Shown here: positions 1-8,184 of the stretch, piece by piece
How the letters are laid out: each line of letters opens with the position of its first letter
Position numbering within the stretch: position 1 is the stretch's first letter
NCBI RefSeq assembly: GCF_019649055.1
Contig: NW_026570751.1
Span: 1 to 10,566 of the forward strand
Origin: Paramacrobiotus metropolitanus
Lineage: Eukaryota > Tardigrada > Eutardigrada > Parachela > Macrobiotidae
DNA: 10,566 nt
Direction of reading: 5' to 3'
Notes under the pieces: generated by a model
What the model was told of the DNA's origin: nothing
Databases searched by the model: none
The model's input: the letters and a program-made list of their open reading frames with translations, nothing else
Translations under genes and position numbers: made by a program

Positions 1-1298
1 GGAAACGTCTCAAGAGAACAGACCCATCGACGAAATGTAATTCTGGATAGTGACCTTCAACCGGAACAACCGGCGAGTAACGAACCGTCGCAGCCTGAGT
101 CAGGAGAACAACGTGAACTGGAAGGTCAACGAGAACCGGATAATCATCGCCAGGCTGATCAGCGACAGAACTCCAGATTTGACAACCGACGCCCTGAAAG
201 TATTGATATGGAATATAATACGACTGATATTGATGAACAAACGGTCGAAATTTGTCGATATTTTGGAATTGAATCGGATTCGGTTGAAGCTAACAAAATT
301 GGCACAATTCTGAGACAGCTGAGCCAATTCTTACTTGACTCGGGTTATGCGAAAGGAATTAAGAGGGAGTGGAACAAGGACTTTTCGCCGGTTATTCATC
401 CACCGCGATTCGGTACGGGACTGTTATCTCTATCAGACGGATGGGCTACATAGCTTAGTGGATTTGAACTTATTGGATGTGCCATTGGATACAACTTGTT
501 AATCGGGATGACACAGTTTTACTACTCAGATTATCCCGAACGACAAGAATATGTGGCTCAGTTTGTTTTACGCATGTAAACCCGGCCTTCAAGTTGCTTG
601 CAGCAAGAGCATCGATAGGACACAGGTGGATCCTAAAGGTACGCCGCAAAAGGATGGGGCAGAAGGTCTTCGCTGCACGACTGGCACACTATAAGACACA
701 GAAACAGTTGGTATCAATACCACTGAAGACGATATTCCACCATTTTCGAGCTCATGTCGTAAATTGGGGCAACCAATGGAACATATCAGCATAGCGCATA
801 CAGCTCGAAGGCGCTGAAAAATGTAAGACACGAATGGAAAGGGCAACTTGACACAGCGTCATGCCTCCCAAGTTGAAGAAAGGATTAATAAAACTCAAAG
901 ATTCCCTGGGCAGTGACTACGTCGAACCAGTGGACGGGTTGAAACGTACATCGATGAATTCCTGGTGAAGAAAAGCGACCGACGTCGGAACGCGCCCTAA
1001 TCAGATGGGACGACGCGGTATACAGGGCAGCAGCTTCGGGATAATCTCGCTGATGTGCAACGTCGATTAGCTAACGACCCGATAACCGAAGATTGCGGCT
1101 CGAAGAAAATGACGCACGCCATCAACTCGAAAGGGTTAAGCGAAGTCGTCAAGGGAAGGTCGTGGCCAGCGCGAAGTTGACCCGTCAAAGGTCATGGAAG
1201 TCGACGGAACCAGTCGACCGAACATCAATCGAAACCAACCGGAAAGTGCTAAACGCCCGCCAAGAGATGGTGAGGGCGATTCAAATGAAATGGAATAG
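1..1298 (+). pseudogene. Decayed hydrophilic coding region, frame-shifted, open at left edge
   Basis: No family recognised. Frame 1 is open from base 1 to a TAG at 451-453 (150 codons): an acidic, Gln/Glu/Arg/Asn-rich N-terminal half, then a more globular part around DEQTVEICRYFG and FSPVIHPPRFGTG. The same frame runs on past the TAG (about 37 codons, FELIGCAIGYN) to a TAA near 565. Coding character then moves to frame 2 (about 560-1085, stops at 692, 815, 824, 914 and 998), with a coiled-coil-like stretch QQLRDNLADVQRRL near 1030-1070. It returns to frame 1 (about 1085-1165, LEENDARHQLERVKRSRQG) and ends in frame 3 (about 1152-1298, Pro/Arg/Glu-rich, TAG at 1296). Several stops could be CAG/CAA to TAG/TAA changes. 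The low-complexity and coiled-coil composition would suit a retroelement gag-like or structural protein, but no zinc knuckle, protease, RT or integrase motif is visible. An exon of a degenerate host gene is equally possible. Confidence 0.45.
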
Positions 1299-1440
1299 TG
1301 TTGATCGTTAGGATCATACTATTAAAAGGACGTCTACGGCATTTTGTCGGTACGTCACAAAGATGAAAACTGGTGTTGTATAAAGGGCGTGACATGTGAT
1401 ATGTTAACATAAACTGTATTTGTGTATTTGTTGTTTGCAG
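1269..1440 (+). other. Possible GT-AG intron with strong 3' splice site
   Basis: TTTGTTGTTTGCAG at 1427-1440 is a good acceptor: a T-rich tract followed by CAG, with a GTTAACAT that could serve as branch point near 1403-1410. Two donor-like sites lie upstream: ATG|GTGAGG at about 1269, just inside the end of the decayed coding region, and CGG|GTACGT-like sequence at about 1350. Either gives an intron of roughly 90-170 bp, normal for many invertebrates. No downstream exon is recognised, because sequence after 1441 runs into the 185-bp tandem repeat. The acceptor match is seen; the pairing is inferred. Confidence 0.25.
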
Positions 1441-1469
1441 CGTTTATAGCACAGAATTGCCTAAAGAAA

Positions 1470-1935
1470 TCATGTGGAATATCTATTGGGGTTGAAATTG
1501 ATTCGGTCTGTAAAGCCGGCCCCAAGGGAGTTGCTACGGCAGTTAGCCGGCCCTCCTCTAAGCGACTCAGTGTTATAAATGCACAAGAGAAACTACGGTA
1601 ATCAAGCCGGATCTCTTGAAGACGAAAGTGGGCCACAAGCGGCGAAAAAGAGAAAGACAACAGGTGGAATTTGATGAGGTTAACTTAATGCGGCAACCAG
1701 CCGGCCTCATTAGAGTTGTTACGGTAAACTGTGCCGGCACTCTTTTTAAGCGATTCAGTGTCAAAATTAAAACAAGAAAAACTACGGTAACCAAGCCGGA
1801 TTTCTCGTAGTAATGTTAGCCACAAGCGGCGACCAAGAGTAAAAGATTAAAGGTGGAAATTTCATGGGGTAAACTCAATGCGGTAACTAGCCGGCCCCAT
1901 CAGAAATGCTACGGTAAACTTGCCGGCACTCTGGC
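1470..1935. repeat. Tandem repeat, 185-190 bp period, about 2.3 copies
   Basis: Three unit starts are marked by GCCGGCC at 1515, 1700 and 1890, giving periods of 185 and 190 bp. Shared landmarks in order are TACGGTAA or TACGGCAG, CCGGC, AAGCGA(T/C)TCAGTGT, AACTACGGTAA, CAAGCCGGAT, CCACAAGCGGCGA, AGGTGGAA and ACT(T/C)AATGCGG. Copy 3 is truncated after about 45 bp (GCCGGCACTCTGGCC). A weaker partial copy lies before 1515, beginning near GTGGAATAT at 1471. Divergence between copies is moderate, so the array is not recent. No coding frame is conserved across units. Confidence 0.75.
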
Positions 1936-1969
1936 CGCTCGAGGCATGTTGAAGTTGGATGTGCGACGG

Positions 1970-2455
1970 AAAGGTCAAATCAAGTCTTTACCAGGGAGGC
2001 AAGCAAAGAAGTGCTTGAAAGCCGCACAAAATTGGCTAAGTCCCTCCATGACCTTTAATGGAAGTTTTGAAGAGTGGGATGACCTCTGGGATCATCAATT
2101 GCCCAACAGAGTCACCGTATCGGAACAGAAGTCGCATGACCTTTGGGACCATTAGCCCAAAATGAGTCGCACATTTTAATGGATCATCTCAGCAAAGGAT
2201 GACCTTTACCAGGGAGGAAGCAAATCATGCTTGTCTTCATTGACGTCCCTCCATGACCTTTTATGGATCTCATTTTAAGTCGTACAATTGATACGCACCC
2301 TATTCCAAAGATGAAGCAGTATTCCTAAGTCGTACTTGATACGCACCTGATTCTCAAGCGAATTGTGATGAAGTCGCATTACGGATGCGCAGGATTGCTC
2401 AACAGAGCGGAATGGGCCAAAGTGCGGAAAACGGTGGACAGGACCTGTGACCTTT
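1970..2455. repeat. Diverged short direct repeats with clustered TGACCTTT
   Basis: CTTTACCAGGGAGG occurs at 1986-1999 and 2204-2217, and CCCTCCATGACCTTTNATGG at about 2042-2061 and 2247-2266, so a block of about 75 bp is repeated with an offset of about 205-218 bp. A second pair is TAAGTCGTAC followed by TGATACGCACC, near 2276-2303 and 2327-2350. TGACCTTT appears at 2049, 2137, 2200, 2254 and 2448, and its reverse complement AAAGGTCA at 1970. The repeats are interleaved and degenerate. Function is unknown: they may be decayed retroelement sequence, or a binding-site array (AAAGGTCA matches the NBRE nuclear-receptor octamer). Confidence 0.6.
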
Positions 2456-2797
2456 ACGAGTCAGAAATGGAGGATCCTAGTCTACATTTGATTAAAACTT
2501 TTGTTGATCTGTTTAACTGATCTGTTCCTAATGATTTGATAGTATTTTTATAATTGGATCTCTTTATTCACCTTGTATTAAATGGAATTGTGCCTTTATG
2601 GAATTGATGTGATAAAATGGATTAAGAGAATTTGATGTTTTTGAGCACGCACAGACACTGGCGACCGTCGTTTTCGTGGGTTCGAGTGTGTACAGGGCTC
2701 GGCATCCCCCCAGAGGCATGTGAGCGGGGGTTCACTAGCGTTCACGCTCGTGACGCTACTCGCCACTGGATTACGTGTCTGTGTTGTGTCTCGCCTC
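2456..2797. other. No gene seen; AT-rich then GC-richer intergenic sequence
   Basis: 2500-2640 is AT-rich without an arm pair or array. At 2657 there is TGGCGACCGT, which matches the start of a primer-binding site complementary to tRNA-Arg as used by some LTR retrotransposons. No LTR end (CA) sits immediately before it and no gag follows, so I do not call an element. An imperfect palindrome TAGCGTTCACG...TGACGCTA lies near 2737-2759. No coding signal is visible in any frame. Confidence 0.4.
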
Positions 2798-3112
2798 TGA
2801 TTGGCTTATGTTTTGTTAGTGGGCGCGGCATAGCACGTGCTGCACAGTGTTACACAGTGTGGAATGGGCTCCACGTTTTACGATCGAGCTGCGCCGATCA
2901 GTATTGATTTTCTGTTCTCCGGACTTTTCGATATTAAAAAGTCAGCGATTTACGGTGCGACGTTTGTGTTTCCGCATAGTTCGCGATCCAGGTCGTATCG
3001 CTCACTTCCACGGGATAGATTCCGTTTCTGTCTCCGTCTCTGGATCCATTCTGGATCTAGCTTTAGAGCCACATGAACTGAAGCCATGTGTGGCAGATGC
3101 AGCTAGGTGAGT
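2798..3112 (+). promoter_or_regulatory. Promoter-like stretch ending at a strong splice donor
   Basis: CTGATTGGCT at 2798-2807 is an inverted CCAAT (NF-Y type) box. AGCACGTGCT at 2832-2841 is a 10-bp palindrome containing an E-box (CACGTG). ACAGTGTTACACAGTGT follows. The stretch ends at CTAG|GTGAGT, with the exon/intron break at 3106/3107, a near-consensus donor. Frames are open from about 2847 to 3110 in one reading, but the translation resembles no protein I know. The arrangement fits a TATA-less promoter plus 5' exon, or the U3/R region of an LTR. It is equally possible that these are chance motif matches in a GC-moderate region. Confidence 0.25.
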
Positions 3113-3546
3113 GGGTGCATTTGCCACAATTCATACCCACGTTTTGTAATAACTCCGAACATTGTACGGTGTTGCAGCGCTCAGTGTGTTGATAAGACAG
3201 TACAGGTCTTTTGCCGAGGTATGCAAAATAAGTGGTATCACCGACGTTGAAATTTGTTTCAACTGAATTTTCTTGGTCGCAAAATCATTTCTATCTGTTT
3301 TTGCATTTCTGAAAATTGCCATGTTTTTCCGCTTGCCAGTCGCGAAATGGCGCATGCCATTGCCGGTGGCAACTGCCATTGGCAGGTGCCACTGCCACCT
3401 TTTACACCCTGCCGAAAAAAATAGGTTTTACTGTCTATTCGAGCTTTATAAGGGCCAATTCTACGGATGGATTTATTAGAAACTTAAGCCGCTCCACTAC
3501 GAAATTTCACGCTATTACAGCTAGTAACGTTTTCGGCTTTGCATAT
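3113..3546. other. No gene seen; small GCCA/TGGC hairpin
   Basis: Nothing codes convincingly. At 3365-3399 there is a nested inverted repeat: GGTGGC...GCCACC encloses CTGCCATTGGCAG, and the segment is built of alternating TGGC and GCCA tetramers. CGCTTGCCAGT just before it (about 3332-3342) recurs at about 6349-6359 inside another repeat region. The rest is AT-rich and featureless by eye. Confidence 0.4.
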
Positions 3547-3810
3547 TGTAGCGAATATGAAGTGGCACCACAGAGTCAGGTGTACGGAAAACGGTGCACA
3601 TGCTGCTGGATATTATACGTACCGTGCGATGCCCGGGAAGGGAGAGGCAGCGGCCGGATCTGAAAGAGGTGCCACTTCCTCTAGCGGCTACTCTTTGCGT
3701 GTTATGTCTCTTACCGGCCCAACTACGATATAAATGCGTTTCTTTTGAATATTCTGTACCGCTTCGAAATGCAACACGACGAACGCAAGAAACAAATCTA
3801 ATTAATAACT
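3547..3810 (+). promoter_or_regulatory. TATA-bearing LTR-like or promoter-like block
   Basis: The block begins TGTAGCG at 3547, contains an 11-bp perfect inverted repeat GAAGTGGCACC (3558-3568) / GGTGCCACTTC (3669-3679), and has a TATAAAT box at 3729-3735 inside CGATATAAATGCG. A Gly/Pro-poor, frame-less sequence follows to about 3810. A TGT start, a hairpin in the upstream third and a TATA box in the downstream third are usual in solo LTRs of Ty3-type retrotransposons. I looked for the matching CA end and a 4-6 bp target duplication and did not find them. It may equally be a plain promoter remnant. Confidence 0.25.
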
Positions 3811-3974
3811 GAATGAACGCCAAAAAATGTAATTGCTGTGTTCCTGGGTAGAATTTGCTGACTCAGGGTTATTTAGCTGTGACGATAGAAAAGTGTAAAG
3901 AGAAACTAAAACGGCAAAAACAAATACTTCTGAATGTAGTATGTTTGCGCAGTTGCTCTACGATCTTTCTGCTG

Positions 3975-4020
3975 GCACCGGATGTTCTCTCTGCACAGCA
4001 CCGGATGTTCTCTCTGCACA
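3975..4020. repeat. Perfect 23-bp tandem duplication
   Basis: Two adjacent identical copies, 3975-3997 and 3998-4020, each starting GCACCGGATG and ending TCTCTGCACA. The repeat is the outermost part of the left inverted terminus of the 1-kb element that follows; the right terminus has only one copy. A recent slippage or unequal exchange at the element end explains it. Confidence 0.9.
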
Positions 4021-4997
4021 GTGTGGCCCAGGTGTAATAAGACGGAGTTGCGCGTTATTGAATTGATTGCATGCATATATGCTTCATATACAAAGTGCAT
4101 ATAAATGTTGTAGAAAAACCGAAATAACAGCACAAAAAAAACATATATATTGTGCGCTTAATAATTGTGAGTTGTGTGACGACATCTCTGCTGTTACTCT
4201 TCGTTGCGTTTTGGCTTGATAGTCGGACACCGCCAACGATTGTGGTACAATTGGCCACCCGTCACCCGTGTCCAAGTGATTCTTGGGGCATACCGCTTCG
4301 GGACATTTCGTACTGCGTCGCAGCGACAATTCGTACCGTTTCTTCTCGTGGAATTTAGCCGTATGAGTTTCGGGACGTTTGAAAGTCGGAAAATTATGGA
4401 GTGGTATGCCGCACCAACATTCCCATGACCATTTTGCGACAAAAACGAATGGCCTTTATACAAAGCATATGTAAGGCCAAATATCCTCCCGCGAACTGCC
4501 CGACAACGCGCAATTTCACTACCAAATGTCCCGCCGTGCCTTGTCGCTTAGTCAACTCTATTAAAAGATTGGCATTAATTGAAATTCTGTAAAAAAAATT
4601 CAGGCTCTCTAAATTTTTCCCATATCTCTTAAGTATCATGAAGCTTGAAGTGCAACACGCTGCTCTAGCAGATATATTCATGTTTTGCTAAGCCAGTTCA
4701 CTACACTCAACTATTCAGTAATGCCTGATCGTTAAAAAGGTCGGCAAGACAACACAAATAGTGAGAGCTGTCCGCGTTCTAGCAAGCAAAAACGCAACAA
4801 AGAATATCGTCGCAGCACTCGCAAGTAATAAACGCAGTAAAAATACATACATATAATAATGATCCATGTTATTCATGCAGCTCTTTTTGTTAGTCTGTAA
4901 CATATATAAGTACTTTTATACGAAGCATATAAATGTTTGACGGGTGACAGTGCCTTACCACCCCTGTGCTTCACTGTGCAGACAGAATATTCGGTGC
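3998..4997. mobile_element. About 1-kb foldback/MITE-like element with long diverged inverted termini
   Basis: The left end reads GCACCGGATGTTCT and the reverse complement of the right end GCACCGAATATTCT; 23 of the first 26 positions match, ending in CTGCACAGTG (left) / CACTGTGCAG (right). The match resumes at 4079-4113 versus 4895-4930 (TATGCTTC, GTTNNAG), and again at about 4158-4229 versus 4770-4836 (TTGNGAGT, GACGA, GTTGCGTTTT). Each arm is therefore about 240-260 bp with indels, leaving a core of roughly 500 bp. The core has no transposase-like ORF, so the element is non-autonomous. The termini do not identify a superfamily. No clear target duplication: the left flank ends CTGCTG before the duplicated 23-mer and the right flank begins TTGTTG, at best a decayed match. 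Age looks substantial given arm divergence. Confidence 0.7.
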
Positions 4998-6138
4998 TTG
5001 TTGCATGATAAAATAAAAATTCAAATGCACAACTATGAATTGCGTAATAATAACCATCGCGGAGGTGCACAAGCAACCCTCTGTTGTTTTTAATGTTTTA
5101 TCAGACGGCCAGAAAAAGTAAGCGTCATCGCAGTTGGAATCGACTGGTGACTGGCTTCATCAAAAATGTAGAGAGAAAAAATAGGCGCTACACCGAAAGC
5201 AATTTTTAACGCTGTGCTTGACGAACCATTGCTGCTCTGCTACTTATCATCAAAGATGAAGGACTCCAATAGCCACTGCACTATAAAACCACGCATCATT
5301 TACGCACCGTTGCCGTAAAGTCCGCCATCTAATTGGTGTAGCATAGCACGCTATGGCGAACCATTATTCTGCTAACCAGATATTATCGAAAGTTAAAACA
5401 TAATTACAATAATGCATAAACAGTACATTGTTTTACACAGGTAATCCGCGGTTTTACGATGCTTTCAGTTTGCTGTAGCCCCGTGACCTCCCATTTGCTT
5501 AACCTTAGTCTGTCAAGAGTGTATTAGAAACGATGCTCTGAAAGCATTGCTTGCTCAGCGCTTCGAGCGAATAACCGACTGCGAAGGCTGGAAAAAGATG
5601 CAAGGTCACAGTATCAGGCATCAGCTATGATTACAAATTTACAATTATGTTAAAGTCTTGATAAACCTTGGCCAGCTTCCGATAAATGTGCAGAGTGAGC
5701 TTCTCCCATGATACGATGGTCAAAAAAAGTTAAACCCAACTTGGTGACAATATTAATCTGCTAGATATTTCATGTACATACGTATTTTGGTATTTCCACT
5801 CATTCTGTATACTTATGTGCTTCGGCGGCAACCATTACTGTTCATTAGGAAACCGTGTTCTGGCTGCGGGTGGTTGCGTCATCGTGCTGCTTCTTTGGCC
5901 TGAAGGAATACAATATGTGGCGAACGTCTTATGTACAACTTACAAGGTATGCTTTGCGCATCCGCGCTCTGTATATTCTTATTGGGAAACGCCCTGTTTC
6001 TAAACTGCTAGTAGAGAAATATTACGATCTGTTATGGGCAATATATCTATCACAGACATGCAAACTTATTTATACATAAAACGTATCTACCTTATACTAA
6101 TTTCTCGCATTTCTCGCATAGCAGGAACTGTTTCAGTA
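4998..6138. other. No gene or element recognised
   Basis: No frame with coding character longer than chance. Minor items: GACGAACCATTGCTGCTCTG (5220-5239) loosely repeated as GGCGAACCATTATTCTG (5354-5370); CATAGC-AC-GCTATG mini-hairpin near 5343-5356; 10-bp inverted repeat ATGCTTTCAG (5459-5468) / CTGAAAGCAT (about 5537-5546); tandem TTTCTCGCA twice at about 6102-6119. Plus-strand frames at 5815-6079 are open for 62-74 codons but match nothing I recognise. Confidence 0.5.
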
Positions 6139-6146
6139 CGTGCTAC
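6139..6146. repeat. Putative 8-bp target site duplication, left copy
   Basis: CGTGCTAC at 6139-6146 is repeated exactly and in direct orientation at 8949-8956. Each copy abuts an inverted terminus of the intervening element, with the conserved 17-bp TIR core starting exactly 8 bp inside each. That symmetry is unlikely by chance. Confidence 0.7.
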
Positions 6147-6210
6147 GGTAAAGAATGAGATCAGTAACCCCATATAGGTAGCGTACGGAATTTACGTACG
6201 CAATTTAAAA

Positions 6211-6240
6211 CACAACTTGCATCAGCTGCAGTGCATCACT
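6211..6240. repeat. 30-bp direct repeat left of the minisatellite
   Basis: CACAAC...ATCA.CTGCA.TGCATCACT at 6211-6240 matches 8762-8791 at about 25 of 30 positions in direct orientation. One copy lies between the left terminus and the minisatellite array, the other directly after the isolated satellite core at 8723-8761. The pair brackets all satellite-derived sequence in the element. Confidence 0.65.
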
Positions 6241-6434
6241 TGAGGGCTAATCTGGGTTTTTTCTGTAAACAGACAGTAGAATGAATGAATCTTTAAGTTT
6301 ATATTCAGCCATTAACAACAATGTCAATGCCTGACGGCAGTTTTGGCGCTTGCCAGTTGCAAGGGATGAGTTTTTTTAGATGAATTAGAACTTTTGAGAC
6401 GAGTTGGGCAGTCAGACCTTAAATTAATCAAGAC

Positions 6435-7840
6435 TCTGCAACATTTGCACCATCCATCAGGGCTGCTGTCGAAGTCTATTCAGGTTTTGATTTTCCCATA
6501 TTCGCAACATTCGTAGCGTTCGTCAAGGGTGCTTTGAAAGCCAACCAAAGTAAGCATATAAAAAGACATTTAAGGTCTGATTTTTCCATATTCGCAGCGT
6601 TCACCAAAGGTACTTTAAAGGGAAGCTCAAGTAAGTCTAGCCAAAGACATACCGGTTCTGATTTCCCGTAATCGCAGCATTCGCAGCGTTCGCCAAGGGT
6701 GCTTTAAAAGTCAGCCAAAGTGAGCTTAACTAGCATTGCCGTTTCTGATTTTTCCATATTCCCAGCATTTGCAGCGTTCGCCAAGGGTACTTTAAAGGGC
6801 AGCTTAAGTAAGTTTAGCCAAAGATATACCGGTACTGATTTTTCCGTATTCGCAGCGTTCGCCAAGGGTGCTTTAAAAGTCAGCCAAAGTAAGCTTAACC
6901 AGCCTTGCCGGTTCTGATTTTTCCATATTCGCAGCATTCGCAGCGTTCGCCAAGGGTACTTTAAAGGCAGCTTAAGTAAGTTTAGCCAAAAATATACCGG
7001 TTCTGATTTTCCCGTATTCGCAGCGTTCGCCAAGGCTGCTTTAAAGGTCAACCAAAGTAATCCTATCCAAAGGCAAGCAAGGTCTGCTTTTCCCATATTC
7101 GCAGCATTCGCAGCGTTCGCCAGGGGTACTTTAAAGGGCAGCTTAAGTAAGTCTAGCCAAAGACATACCGGTTCTGATTTCCCGTAATCGCAGCATCGCA
7201 GCGTTCGCCAAGGGTACTTTAAAGGACAGCTTAAGTAAGTCCAGCCAAAGACATACCGGTAATGATTTTCCCGTATTCGCAGCGTTCGCCAAGGGTGCTT
7301 TAAAAGTCAGCCAAAGTAAGCTTAACCAGCTTTGCCGGTTTGATTTTTCCATATTGGCAGCATTCGCAGCGTTCGCCATGGGTGCTTTAAAGGACAGCTT
7401 AAGTAAGTCCGGCCAAAGACATACCGGTACTGATTTTCCCGTATTCGCTGCGTTCGCCGAGGGTGCTTTAAAGGTCAGCCAAAGTAAGCTTAACCAGCCT
7501 TGCCGGTTCTGATTTTTCCATAGTCGCAGCATTCGCAGCGTTCGCCATGGGTGCTTTAAAAGTCAGCCAAAGTAAGCTTATCCAGCCTTGCCGGTTCTGA
7601 TTTTTCCATATTCGCAGCATTCGCAGCGTTCGCCAAGGGTACTTTAAAGGGCAGCCTAATTAAATATAACTAAAGGCTTGCCGGTTCTGATGTTCCCATA
7701 TGCGCAGCACTCAAAGCGTTCGCCAAGGGTGATGTTAAGGTCAGTCTTTGTAGCCTAACCGTAGGCAGGCCGGGTCTGATTTTCGCATTCTCGTAGCATT
7801 CGAACATTTTGCCAAGGGGGCGACTGCGGTCAGTCTAAAT
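6435..7840. repeat. Higher-order minisatellite, about 16 units of 79-91 bp, two types
   Basis: Units begin GGTNCTGATTTT at 6483, 6574, 6654, 6741, 6831, 6910, 6999, 7081, 7170, 7258, 7337, 7426, 7505, 7593, 7683 and 7773; a degenerate unit precedes at about 6435. The shared core is GCAGCGTTCGCCAAGGGT. Long units (about 87-91 bp) have an extra 9-bp CGCAGCATT before the core, and many carry AGCTTAAGTAAGTNTAGCC and end ACATACC. Short units (about 79-82 bp) have GTCAGCCAAAGTAAGCTTA and end CCTTGCC. They alternate over much of the array, giving a dimer of about 168 bp; U13 is a long/short hybrid. Edge units are most diverged and central ones most alike, as expected from unequal exchange. Confidence 0.9.
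6704..7532 (-). other. Two repeat-peptide ORFs read from the minisatellite
   Basis: Minus-strand frames 7143-7532 (129 codons) and 6704-7096 (130 codons) are open because the 168-bp dimer is a multiple of three. They encode alternating motifs such as WLTFKAPLANAANTGKS and LLKLPFKVPLANAAN, with aromatic/Leu-rich and Ala/Asn-rich parts. No start context, signal or family is recognisable, and the frame breaks where unit length changes. I take these as by-products of the repeat unless transcription is shown. Confidence 0.3.
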
Positions 7841-7859
7841 ATCCTGATTAAATCAGGAT
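7841..7859. repeat. 19-bp near-perfect palindrome at array end
   Basis: ATCCTGATTAAATCAGGAT is a palindrome with ATCCTGATT and AATCAGGAT arms. It sits immediately after the last degenerate minisatellite unit and one base before the larger hairpin. Confidence 0.85.
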
Positions 7860-7860
7860 T

Positions 7861-7939
7861 ACAGTGTTACTGCAAATGCCGAGAATACGCCGAACAGAAT
7901 TTTGGTTCGGCGCATTCTCAACATTTGCAGTAGCACTGT
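7861..7939. repeat. Long imperfect hairpin, about 35-bp stem
   Basis: Left arm 7861-7895 pairs with 7905-7939. Stem blocks are ACAGTGTTA with TAGCACTGT (one mismatch), CTGCAAATG with CATTTGCAG (perfect), a 2-base mismatch, GAGAAT with ATTCTC (perfect), and ACGCCGAAC with GTTCGGCGC (one mismatch). The loop is 9 nt (AGAATTTTG). Mismatches are few and spread through the stem, resembling a pre-miRNA or siRNA hairpin or a MITE remnant. Parts of the arms resemble the minisatellite core (GCATTCTCAACATTTGCAG), so it may have arisen from two inverted satellite units. Confidence 0.85.
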
Positions 7940-7961
7940 ACTGTTTACCATTGCTTTTGTC

Positions 7962-7989
7962 TATGTACAGTACGTAAGTACTGTACATA
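7962..7989. repeat. Perfect 12-bp inverted repeat, 4-nt loop
   Basis: TATGTACAGTAC (7962-7973) and GTACTGTACATA (7978-7989) are exact inverse copies around GTAA. A related 12-bp palindrome TACAGTACTGTA lies at 8111-8122. They belong to a GTAC-rich hairpin cluster immediately right of the array. Confidence 0.9.
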
Positions 7990-8163
7990 ACTATTTATCC
8001 AATCTGATTGGTTCCTCGAGTAGGTGGCGACTTTCTTTCACTTTTAGTATCTGCTCCGATCCATACCGGATCAGCCTCACTGGCTACTATGTATTTGCTT
8101 TGCGTATGTATACAGTACTGTAATGGTATCGTATCCTGGATACCTTATAACCTCAACAATGAA

Positions 8164-8184
8164 CTTGGCGAATCCTGCGAATAC
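8164..8184 (-). repeat. Isolated inverted copy of minisatellite core
   Basis: CTTGGCGAATCCTGCGAATAC is the reverse complement of the array core (GTATTCGCAGCGTTCGCCAAG) with only about two differences. It lies about 320 bp beyond the array and in opposite orientation, which tandem expansion alone does not explain. Confidence 0.65.

Noticed and set aside
2657-2666. TGGCGACCGT resembling a tRNA-Arg primer-binding site of an LTR retrotransposon
   Set aside because: Only about 10 bases match, no LTR end directly before it and no gag or pol after it.
2676-2690. GGGTTCGAGT as a tRNA or SINE B box
   Set aside because: No matching A box at the right distance and no cloverleaf stems.
4287-4410. GGCATACC / GGTATGCC inverted pair in the core of the 1-kb element
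   Set aside because: Only 8 bp, expected by chance at this spacing; not symmetric with the arms.
5459-5546. 10-bp inverted repeat ATGCTTTCAG / CTGAAAGCAT as element ends
   Set aside because: Similarity does not extend in either direction and no target duplication is present.
5815-6079. Two overlapping plus-strand ORFs of 62 and 74 codons
   Set aside because: Different frames over the same bases, no recognisable motif, length within chance.
6435-7840. CRISPR array
   Set aside because: Units are contiguous 79-91 bp tandem repeats without unique spacers, in eukaryotic-looking sequence.
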